Source: Symsagittifera roscoffensis
Lineage: Eukaryota > Xenacoelomorpha > Acoela > Convolutidae
DNA length: 64,000 nt
Assembly (NCBI RefSeq): GCF_963678635.1
Contig: NC_087068.1
Coordinates: forward strand, 15,007,872 to 15,071,871
Direction: 5' to 3'
The position numbers and the translations under genes are program-made. Below are positions 57,301 through 64,000 of the stretch, piece after piece; the stretch's first letter is position 1, and the number at the start of each line of letters is the position of its first letter. The notes below the pieces were generated by a model. The model had not been told where the DNA came from. It was given only the letters and a program-made list of their open reading frames with translations, and made no database searches.

Positions 57301-60300
57301 GAGCTGTTCTTGTATGCCGCCGTCTTGCATCGGGCCAAAACGATGGGCGCCGTCTCTCTCAAGTTTCCTTCCGAAACAGCATCCACTGAAGGACTACCCC
57401 ATCCTTCCACTTCTCTCTTCCTCTTGCGAGTCTTCACCTCTCTGCTCGAGGGTGTTGTGGCTATCATCATTGATTCGACCTCTCCATCCACTCCTTCCAA
57501 CTCTTGCCTCCCCCCTGCTCGAGCCTTAAGGATATTAGTACTTTTAATCATATTACTAGTCCCAACCTTATCCCTTTTTATATCATCAACCATTTTATCC
57601 ACAGTTTTTCGTTTCAGAGTAGAGCTGTCCTCACATTTCTCTTTTCTAGTCTTCGATCGTGCGTTCCTCAGCTCCACTAGCTTGTTCAGCAGCTCTTTTC
57701 TTGCTTTCTCATCCAGGCCCGTTCCTATCAGGAGCGGTTCCCCGAATCTCACTACTGCGTCCCACAGTTCCTTCTTGAACTTGTCCAGCGTCGTCTCGCT
57801 GCCCACTTCTCGATTGAATTCCTCCAGGAACTCCTGCCAAGCGTCATCCTCGAGAGATCCCAAGAATATGTCCCTATTCCCTTCGAACGTGTTCTTCTCC
57901 CTTTCCTCCGAGCTCAAGAGTAACATCCCCATATTGAAGGTTTCACCTGCCAATGGCAACTCTAGGTTCTTCCGTGGAGACGGAATCAGGGGTGGTGTGG
58001 CAGTATCTGCCCAATTCTCCTCGCTCAAATCTTTCAACAGCTCTTGAGTGGTGAGCTCCTCCCCTGATGGCCCTGGTTCAGGCGTATTCCCCACTTCCAT
58101 GTCTTCACCAGCTTCACTGAGAGTTTCATCCATACTCTCTTCTTCTGACTCATGTCTCCTTCTCTCGAGAATTTTCTTAAATCGGTCCTCGACGGGTCCG
58201 CTCCTCTTGTCTCCAGGTGTGTCCACGGACAGTGGTGATGGTGTCGCGGGATCCAGCTTTTTGTATTCCGTCAGTGCTACGTGCAGTTGACCTGCTGCAT
58301 CTAGTTCTGTCCCTTCCAGTCTTATTTCCACCTGTTCCAAGCCATAGGGCGCCTTATATTTTCTCGTGGCAAATTTCATGTCGTCCACCAGTGCGACGTG
58401 TCCCTCCATCACGATCATCCTGCCATCATCCCATATGGGTAGCATATTCTCAAGTCCTTCCTTCTCAAGAGTCCTCAAGACTTTCCGCACCTCATATCCA
58501 GGGGGCTGCGAACCTCTACTCTTTTTCGCTTGCGTCGTCCACGAATTTACCTTCATCTCGCTGGTATGGAAGTAGACCGCCGCCGTGTAGCCAATGAACA
58601 GGGGGTCCCAGCCATCAGTGAAATCCTTCTGCATTTCCTCCGCCCTCATCCTCGCCATTATGGAGGGAACTACCAAGGGACTATTCATACCTAAGGTCAT
58701 CCTCCTGACTATTGGGAACTCAGGCATGGTTGCCGGGAGGATTTCTTTCTCCATTATGGTCTCTAGCTCCCTCTTCACCAGTGCGAAGCACTCCTTCCAG
58801 GCAGGAATTCTCAAGATTTCTCGTCCGTCTGCCGTCAATGGGTTCAAGTTCCAGAATTTGGGATACATTTCAATAGGGCCCTCTCGCTTGCCTCCCATTC
58901 TGCATTGCATTTGTCCCCTGAAATTGCACACCATCATCTCAGCATCTTTCACTTTTCCGAAGAGTACCGTGTTGCTCATACGCGCCCTGAGCACTTCCTG
59001 CTGACACCAATTCAGCGCTGCACCATCCAGTACGCTGATGAGACTCAAGTGCGTCACCGAGTGACGATACGTTATCACCAGGGGATCTGGAAACGCGTAC
59101 GTCACTGCTGGACCATAGATGCAGGTCACCACCTCCTCCAGACCTCGGATTATCCCCATTGGGTCCGACCTCATTGCCAGACACAGGTCCGTCAACAGAG
59201 GCATCCCTCTGTTCGCCTTCTCCCATTCTTCTCTCGAGGTTGGGTTTTCATCTTCACCCGTCATGTATCGATTCTGCATCATGAGGTATTGCACCAGTAG
59301 TGTCTTCAACCCTGCGGCGCACTTGTAGGAGCTGGTTTCAATGCTCGTGTGGACTTTCCCCATAGACAGAGGTTCTCCATATTCCATTAACCGATGAAAC
59401 GACACCAATTCCCCATGGGTCAAGAGCACTAGTGCCAGATACCCATCAACTCGAAGTGTCTCCACTCCCCGACTAAACATATATGCTGGACCCATATTGA
59501 ACAAGTATCTGGGGTAGACCAAATACAGGGCCAAGAGCAGGCTGATGGGCATGCCCAGTATCTCCTGCACGAAGGCTCCGAAGATAGTCGCCGTGGTGCC
59601 GAACACTCCTGCCAAGAATTCTCTCTCCCAGCAAGGACTCAAGAACTTGAGAATCTCGTAATCTCTCCTAGTCTTCAATTCGCCGTTGGCGTGCTCTCTC
59701 CAAAATCCTCCAATCGTCACTTCATTGGCGGCCGAGACAAATCTAACCACCGTCATGTCTCTCCTTTCAGCTAGCTCCAGTTGCTTCTCTAGAAAACTCC
59801 AGATTTGTTTCACGAGGAGTGGTGCTTCCTCCCTCGTTTTATTCGTGGCGTTCTCCAGCCTTGGTGTCAGGAATGGCCACCAGCCATTCTCTTGGGTCAA
59901 GCGATATTTCATCGATTCCAACTGTTTCTCCGTCTCGACCACATTTCTTCTCTCGTTGCTGGGACCTCTAGTCCTGCTGGTGGAATTTGCGACTTTCACA
60001 TCCATACTCCGGAACCACAGGCTGGCCGTCAACTGGTTTATCGCCGGGTGGTCGTCCCCGATGACTGGGCTGAACTTGAGTTGTCTAGCAAAGTTCGATA
60101 TCTCTAGCGAGAGTACCTCATCCAATACAATCAAGACATCGGCTAGTCCGTAAAAGCCCCTCAGCGCATGAGATATGTCAGCCCATGCCGCTGGTAATTC
60201 TGATCTGTAAAGTCTCAAGTTTACTGGCTCCAGCTCTCGATTGGGGGCTGCCATCAGAATCCGCCATTCACTCCCTTCCGCTATCAAGATTAAGACCGCA

Positions 60301-63188
60301 TACACGAATTGTAGGGCGGGTGGCATGCTGGCGTATCCTGGGGATGTGGTAAACACCACCTTTGTCTTGGACCCAAATCTCGAGGCTACGTTCTCTTGTA
60401 CCTCATTCATCGCCGCAAATAACGCCTGAATAGCCTCCCATATCTTCTTTGATGTCGGAATCTCTTTGCCCTTCAGTTGCTCAAGAAGTCCCATCGCGTG
60501 CAGGTGGTCATTCATTCCTGCAAACAATAGCAGCTCAGGTTCACAGGGCATCTCCGACTTTATTGCCACCACTAGGGTCAACATCTGGTTCAATTCGGCT
60601 CCTGGCAAAGAGTATACCAGAGTCTCCGGCCAGAACAACTTGGGAGACGTTCCTTCGAAGTCTGATCCCGCCACAATGATACCTCTTGCAGCAGCTGGAT
60701 CTGCTCTATCATAAACTGCCAGAGTCTTGGCCAATTGGGTGCCGCCACAGGGCTTCCCGTACCTGGGATCCTCTGCCAACCTTGGACCTTCGTAAGCAGC
60801 GTCAGGCAACTCCATTCCCCCCGGGTTGAGTAGCTTGTCTACTACCTTCAATTGCGCCGGGGTTGCCAACCTGATCCTGGCGATGCCAGTTCGGTGCTTG
60901 GGAGGTTCTGCTATAAGTCCAGGACTCCCTAGCTGCTTAAGAGGCCTGTAGTTAATGGGTCCCATGATCGTTTTTGTGGGAATTCCAGTCAGGTCTGTAG
61001 TCTCCATTAACTTCGTTCTCGAGAAATGCGCCTCGTGTGCTTTCAACCAGTCTACGCAATGATGTCTATTCAAGTCCTCATGCGACACTCGTTCGATCCC
61101 CAGGGCTTCCGCCAACTCTCGTCTGCATTCCAAAGTCTCTAGATCCAGTTCCTTCACCTTCTCAGGATATCTCAAGCGGGTAGTCTCCCTAGACTTCTTT
61201 TCTCTCCTGCCATCTGCCACCACCACGGAGGACATCGCCGAAGTCGGAGGTGTTGATGACTCTACCTCCTCCGACTCCATTGGTGTGGCACTCTGCAATC
61301 GGGTCTGATTGCTCCTCGAGCTATCTCTAGTATCAACTCTCGCTCCCAATCGACCAGCCAAGGCCCTCGAGGCAAGGAATGGTGGGTTGGGAGGTGGCCC
61401 TAAAGTGAATTGGGCTGTCTCCAGCAGGTCCGCTTCTAGCGTGTTTATGTGTTCCTGGAAGACGTCGTTCAGCCACTCAGCTCCCCTTGGCCTATCGAAA
61501 TGGATTCCATCTTTCGAGGTGTCTTCAGGGAATCCCTTGTTCTCCATGCGTTCTGCAACGTCTAACAGCCTGAGAGGAAGCACACTGTTTCGGTGTATTT
61601 CTCGGATCGCCTTGTTCAGGCTCCGCACCCTCTGGTTCATCTCTAGGGAGTGTTGATCAAACATCATGTTATAGGGGACCGTGCATATCGTCAACAGGAT
61701 GGGATCCATTTGGATCCTCAGCTCCTCAAGAAGGCAATTTATCTTGTCGCTTAGCCTCGTCACTTTCCTTGCTTCTCCTCTCGACACGTCGTTGGTCCCA
61801 ACCATCAAGGTGACTGTGTAAACTTTGGTCATTCCTAGCATGTCCAGAGTTGCCAACATCTGTGGCGTAGCAGCTCCAGCGAAACTCAAGACTCCCGTCT
61901 GCCAATGTGACCGGATCTGGGTCAACACCCGCACCAGGCTGTCCCCTATAATCAGGTGAACCGCACCCTCTGGCACACGAGGTGGCGCTAGATACTGCAC
62001 CCAGGCTGCGTCGTGGAAGCAGTCCCTCCTGGCTTGCTGTTCCGCATTCCAGTCCAGCCGACTATGCTTGTGGTAGTTCCCCTCTGTGTCCTTCTTGTAG
62101 CTCGCGATCACGACGTTTCTGACCGGCTGTTCCCTCCAAGTTGGTGGAAGCTCTGGCCTTGTCGCTCTTTCACGACTCTGCTGCTGCAATTTCTCGCCCA
62201 GCTCCTTCAGGCGCGATGAGGCGCCACTCACCTGACTACCGCTCGAGGTCGAGGTTGGTGTATATCCTGGTAACACCACATCCATCAGAGGACGTACAGG
62301 TTGGGTCTCCAGATTGCGCAAGGAGGGCGTCGCGTCATTCGGTATCCAGACCTCCAACCCTTCACTCATGTGTTCCCTGGCCTCGCGGTCAAGGTTGAAC
62401 CGTCCTCTAGCCCTGGGAGCTTCATCCACCTCCATGCGCGACTCTGGCCTTGAGCTTGTCACCACTCGTTCGTTTGACCTGGCTCCCTTTTGTGCGTCCA
62501 GCTCGCGTTGTCGTTGTTCTATCCTTTCCAACTCCGACTTTAGTTGATCGCGATTCGCGGCGTTCTCCCGCACCTTTAGCTCCTGCTGATGTTCCGCCCT
62601 TAGCATCTCAAGTAATTTCAACGTCTGATCCCGCTCGTCGACTGCCTGGTCTCTCTCCAGCTGAAGCCTCTCCCTATCCAACTTCGCCTGATCCCGATCG
62701 AGGTTCGCTTTATTCCTTTCCTTCAGCGCCTTCTCAAGCTCTTTCCTTAGGACTCCCAGCTCCGGATATGCCTCGGTCGTCTGTTGCGCTCGCGACATCG
62801 ACGGCACCTTACTCGAGCTCTGGCCCGTGGATCTCGCTGTTGGCCTCGTCGGTAGCGGGAACTCTCCTGCGCCGTGTTCGGTGTTGTTACTCAGGCCAGG
62901 ATTTCTTGCCAAGTCAAAGCCCCTTACTCCTCCATCCGCATTCCAAGACAACCATCTGGTCTGTGCTCGATTTGATATGCCCTCAGTGGTGTAGCCGACT
63001 ATCAAGACAGCCTCCGTCGCAGACTCCCTGCACTCGCCCTGGTCCTCCAACTGGAGGATCGCATTCAGCATCACCGCCATTCTCTCGTCGATCTGGGTGT
63101 GGTCCAGGTCCCTCAAGCGTCTGTACAGCTCGTCAAGAGTGGGCCTCTGCAGAGCCGTGGGCATAGAGTTCCAGAATCGGTCTGCCAT
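54309..63188 (-). CDS. Giant ORF3 of copy 4, 2959 residues, with two SGNH-type domains
   Basis: One unbroken frame in the env position. The start MADRFWNSM is supported by the same start in copy 2. Parts, by residue: N-terminal domain 1-105; heptad coiled coil with LERDQA units about 140-237; SGNH/GDSL hydrolase about 405-600 (IIGDSL near 414, SFAGAAT, VGTND near 462, DGIHFD near 561, giving the Ser, Gly, Asn and Asp-x-x-His blocks of the family); divergent SGNH-like domain about 825-1035 (VAGSDF, FAGMNDHL near 889, VLDEVLS); one hydrophobic stretch about 1186-1226; Ser/Glu-rich part about 1640-1720; basic TRKRKRE near 1919; Cys cluster (four Cys) about 2428-2450; CPCHC near 2696; IVISSDDEEE near 2926. 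SGNH enzymes cleave ester bonds in lipids or sugars; the substrate here is unknown. No signal peptide or furin-type site seen, so not a standard envelope. Confidence 0.85.
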   Translation of the reverse strand: MADRFWNSMPTALQRPTLDELYRRLRDLDHTQIDERMAVMLNAILQLEDQGECRESATEAVLIVGYTTEGISNRAQTRWLSWNADGGVRGFDLARNPGLSNNTEHGAGEFPLPTRPTARSTGQSSSKVPSMSRAQQTTEAYPELGVLRKELEKALKERNKANLDRDQAKLDRERLQLERDQAVDERDQTLKLLEMLRAEHQQELKVRENAANRDQLKSELERIEQRQRELDAQKGARSNERVVTSSRPESRMEVDEAPRARGRFNLDREAREHMSEGLEVWIPNDATPSLRNLETQPVRPLMDVVLPGYTPTSTSSGSQVSGASSRLKELGEKLQQQSRERATRPELPPTWREQPVRNVVIASYKKDTEGNYHKHSRLDWNAEQQARRDCFHDAAWVQYLAPPRVPEGAVHLIIGDSLVRVLTQIRSHWQTGVLSFAGAATPQMLATLDMLGMTKVYTVTLMVGTNDVSRGEARKVTRLSDKINCLLEELRIQMDPILLTICTVPYNMMFDQHSLEMNQRVRSLNKAIREIHRNSVLPLRLLDVAERMENKGFPEDTSKDGIHFDRPRGAEWLNDVFQEHINTLEADLLETAQFTLGPPPNPPFLASRALAGRLGARVDTRDSSRSNQTRLQSATPMESEEVESSTPPTSAMSSVVVADGRREKKSRETTRLRYPEKVKELDLETLECRRELAEALGIERVSHEDLNRHHCVDWLKAHEAHFSRTKLMETTDLTGIPTKTIMGPINYRPLKQLGSPGLIAEPPKHRTGIARIRLATPAQLKVVDKLLNPGGMELPDAAYEGPRLAEDPRYGKPCGGTQLAKTLAVYDRADPAAARGIIVAGSDFEGTSPKLFWPETLVYSLPGAELNQMLTLVVAIKSEMPCEPELLLFAGMNDHLHAMGLLEQLKGKEIPTSKKIWEAIQALFAAMNEVQENVASRFGSKTKVVFTTSPGYASMPPALQFVYAVLILIAEGSEWRILMAAPNRELEPVNLRLYRSELPAAWADISHALRGFYGLADVLIVLDEVLSLEISNFARQLKFSPVIGDDHPAINQLTASLWFRSMDVKVANSTSRTRGPSNERRNVVETEKQLESMKYRLTQENGWWPFLTPRLENATNKTREEAPLLVKQIWSFLEKQLELAERRDMTVVRFVSAANEVTIGGFWREHANGELKTRRDYEILKFLSPCWEREFLAGVFGTTATIFGAFVQEILGMPISLLLALYLVYPRYLFNMGPAYMFSRGVETLRVDGYLALVLLTHGELVSFHRLMEYGEPLSMGKVHTSIETSSYKCAAGLKTLLVQYLMMQNRYMTGEDENPTSREEWEKANRGMPLLTDLCLAMRSDPMGIIRGLEEVVTCIYGPAVTYAFPDPLVITYRHSVTHLSLISVLDGAALNWCQQEVLRARMSNTVLFGKVKDAEMMVCNFRGQMQCRMGGKREGPIEMYPKFWNLNPLTADGREILRIPAWKECFALVKRELETIMEKEILPATMPEFPIVRRMTLGMNSPLVVPSIMARMRAEEMQKDFTDGWDPLFIGYTAAVYFHTSEMKVNSWTTQAKKSRGSQPPGYEVRKVLRTLEKEGLENMLPIWDDGRMIVMEGHVALVDDMKFATRKYKAPYGLEQVEIRLEGTELDAAGQLHVALTEYKKLDPATPSPLSVDTPGDKRSGPVEDRFKKILERRRHESEEESMDETLSEAGEDMEVGNTPEPGPSGEELTTQELLKDLSEENWADTATPPLIPSPRKNLELPLAGETFNMGMLLLSSEEREKNTFEGNRDIFLGSLEDDAWQEFLEEFNREVGSETTLDKFKKELWDAVVRFGEPLLIGTGLDEKARKELLNKLVELRNARSKTRKEKCEDSSTLKRKTVDKMVDDIKRDKVGTSNMIKSTNILKARAGGRQELEGVDGEVESMMIATTPSSREVKTRKRKREVEGWGSPSVDAVSEGNLRETAPIVLARCKTAAYKNSSELRKPLEVEKEIEVSTSSTSEEDFKPQKVNVKRGSTNGQVGEVEIGKEWISKAHQDMGKQVTSDPLERNKTRNTSRTWWVALETLKEMEDCLKKLDSGIARRRRNWATQQKAEVNKIEMASHLKRSWQSLLKDHFEEAMRTSSSAPPLMANPFVRTAGQLMFTWSLVGIELETLTSYDRLKLGSKKLEVYQALMQHVARDNSGLSLARRKDATCFLRWTMSMMSDSTILACHQRASGSKTMERRVSTIILNVYQSTGIEKEDGSRLSLESHRKLDEVRRFSNKKFEEEHDVHRNLASSEQYSRLSEKGEYQYVSGVLGIAYNPFLDSEAGGAHRNHEVAELLKFWTERIMEIDAVEKEGPSLGLILEKTPEVISMPRSSKRVEVNMGGGNGLLTTNLGVIWKLLRPSWCPHPHASLIEETTERVRLAPTEDEDLAKLSVLHKLITPQMQEPSERTSDPGSAKKLEPGSCLDSTCGNGEHICDGRSCVRILSFQKEDLVTWFEDITEREKSEVQIIAECYARTTVNIATALGFFSRMCDLQALERLESEHHLVTALSVESWPGVLQVTQKHIRSWKVGLEAEMGFPLSEAYGLPLNAKSLIGSMMANLCGSHYPLHMAMVEVSSQRILVDKAFSVPKCVRLARMSHHSHKLLRKIKGTVPKELRDDLSEIWGEDLLKLERENTSDHERQNVIGKPVGSTPNLEDNDTMHEKMMELEPLLEASGERNLRSIEISHGECPCHCLAQTVWYPDHKNLCLVWDVEEIRSIGLPDHRQKVKLLVVSTMLALRWIEENITKYREATTPTAESIYAIDYSRRLELFETACKVFAIPTEVRHVWSRLRYFPWFRATLTSWLYRATKDHMRKYHKEYRQFQAEIGPEAFKRPLLTHRNAITTGWKRVGKMSRDNTKARESILEEDLAKNVSLSLHNSFCLNREARVKALPNQAKRLQEQREWMRSYEQLKAWEEIVISSDDEEEMLRQFAASSTSGGSTSKAKSTR

Positions 63189-63710
63189 TCTTTATAACTT
63201 CGGGATGTGTGTAGATAGATGTCAACCAGCTCAAGAATTACCTTTCCAACTCAAGAATTACCTTACCAACTCAAGTATTACCCAATTCAAGAAATCTCTA
63301 GAAATCTTCTCTTGCAAGCACTTGCTGTAGATCCGGATTGTCGCGTGTTCAATCAAGATTCTCTTTTTCTGTTTCTCGTTTGAGTGTAGTTGGATATTCA
63401 ACTTTGTTTTCAAACTTGATCTGAAAACATAGAGCTCATTAAAACTTAGTATGTCACGTTCCTAACCTAGAGACCCCCCTTCTACCCATATGATTAAAAT
63501 CTTATCATTCACATATCACTTAAAACAATTTGATTGGATCTCCCTTAAGAACATGCAGATTCATTTTATGTTTTAGCACCATCAATTCTTTCTTTTAAAA
63601 TTCAATTGTCATGCCAATCACATCTTAAGATCCCTTTACCTGCGCCGCACCCCAGTACCTGACTCAAGACTCCTCCCTCACACCCGACCTGATACCTCCA
63701 TGTACCCGAC
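63189..63710 (-). other. Spacer between pol and ORF3, copy 4
   Basis: About 520 bp, AT-rich, matching 32446-32853 in part. Next to ORF3 it holds a short tandem repeat (63224-63296). No reading frame of note. Translation of ORF3 presumably needs a separate, perhaps spliced, message; no acceptor site was fixed. Confidence 0.6.
63224..63296. repeat. 18-20 bp tandem repeat just upstream of ORF3
   Basis: About four copies of AACTCAAGAATTACCTT and variants, spaced 18-20 bp, within 110 bp of the ORF3 start. It is not obvious at the same place in copy 2. Confidence 0.75.
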
Positions 63711-64000
63711 TCAGGCGATGCTCAAGTAGTACTTTTTGTGAAGATGCACCATTATCTCGGTTTCTGCAAAGACCACATGTAGGATAGCATACAATTCCCT
63801 CGAGCTCAGTTTGCCCCTATTTGGGTCGTACACCGGCATCGAGACCTCCACTATTCCTCTTTCAATCATGAAGTCACGTAGTCTTGTCAGTGCCAATATC
63901 ACGTGTTCGGGATCAATTGTGTTTCTGTCGTTGACTCTCGTTACTAGGAAGCAGAGGTATTTGCCCGGGACTTGTGCCACTGACGGTGGAAGCGCTGCTA
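63711..64000 (-). CDS. End of pol with macro-like domain, copy 4 (partial)
   Basis: The frame is open to the right window edge and ends near 63711. It covers the back half of the macro-like domain: KYLCFLVTRVNDRN, VILALTRLRDFMIERGI, VSMPVYDPNRGKL, ELYAILHVVFAETEI, VHLHKKYYLS. The alternation of strand, helix, strand, helix, strand and the RDF-x4-G-(V/I)-x2-(V/L)SxP segment match macro domains of the OARD1/TARG1 type. It is the cleanest copy of this domain in the window, and no break is seen. Confidence 0.65.
   Translation of the reverse strand, partial: AALPPSVAQVPGKYLCFLVTRVNDRNTIDPEHVILALTRLRDFMIERGIVEVSMPVYDPNRGKLSSRELYAILHVVFAETEIMVHLHKKYYLSIA

Larger units (their letters stand above)
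52998..64000 (-). mobile_element. Giant Ty3-type LTR element, copy 4 (3' part, leaves right edge)
   Basis: It shows a complete family A 3' LTR (52998-53878), polypurine tract, 3' untranslated region, an ORF3 that looks whole (54309-63188), spacer, and the macro-like end of pol at the right edge. No break is seen in the parts visible. It is inserted in the linker of copy 3. By comparison with copy 2 the full element should be about 22 kb, so most of gag-pol lies beyond 64000. Confidence 0.9.

Noticed and set aside
54309-63188. ORF3 as a classical envelope protein
   Set aside because: No signal peptide, furin-type site or fusion-peptide pattern was seen, and only one weak hydrophobic stretch; SGNH motifs explain the front part better.

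Overview
This window is almost wholly made of very large Ty3/gypsy-type LTR retrotransposons, all read from the minus strand, plus one small LINE remnant on the plus strand. I found no convincing host gene, tRNA or rRNA. The families (Ty3-type RT and integrase, CR1/Jockey-type LINE RT) point to an animal, probably an invertebrate; I cannot name it from the sequence. Dense nesting of same-orientation copies suggests a repeat-rich, heterochromatin-like locus. All functional calls are by eye, without searches.

Layout, left to right. Copy 0 (1-3923) is the 5' end of an element leaving the left edge: gag start, long leader with a minisatellite, and 5' LTR. A LINE reverse-transcriptase fragment (3924-4142 and 23340-23381) is split by copy 1 (4143-23339), a structurally complete 19.2 kb element with two 0.88 kb LTRs about 2 percent apart but with broken coding regions. 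Copy 2 (23382-46400) is a heavily broken element of about 22 kb that carries a second, inserted copy of its own leader and partial LTR (38405-40115). Copy 3 (46401-52997) is a remnant cut at both ends. Copy 4 (52998-64000) has its 3' LTR inside copy 3, and its 8.9 kb third reading frame (54309-63188, 2959 codons) looks whole; it leaves the right edge.

The shared plan on the RNA strand is: LTR - primer site - 2.5-3 kb leader with a tandem array - gag with zinc knuckles - retropepsin-like region - RT/RNase H - long linker - integrase with GPF motif - acidic tail ending in a domain that looks to me like a macro (ADP-ribose-binding) fold - AT-rich spacer - giant ORF3 in the env position - polypurine tract - LTR. 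ORF3 of copies 2 and 4 holds an SGNH/GDSL-type hydrolase domain and a second, divergent SGNH-like domain. I see only the second in copy 3 and neither in copy 1. A putative priming word (GTCCGGGGA on the RNA strand) sits at the 3' LTR edge, in pol beside a covarying hairpin, and several more times in the linker before integrase. The macro-like domain, SGNH domains, distributed tract-like words and structured leaders make these unusual giant elements and are the main interest of the window.
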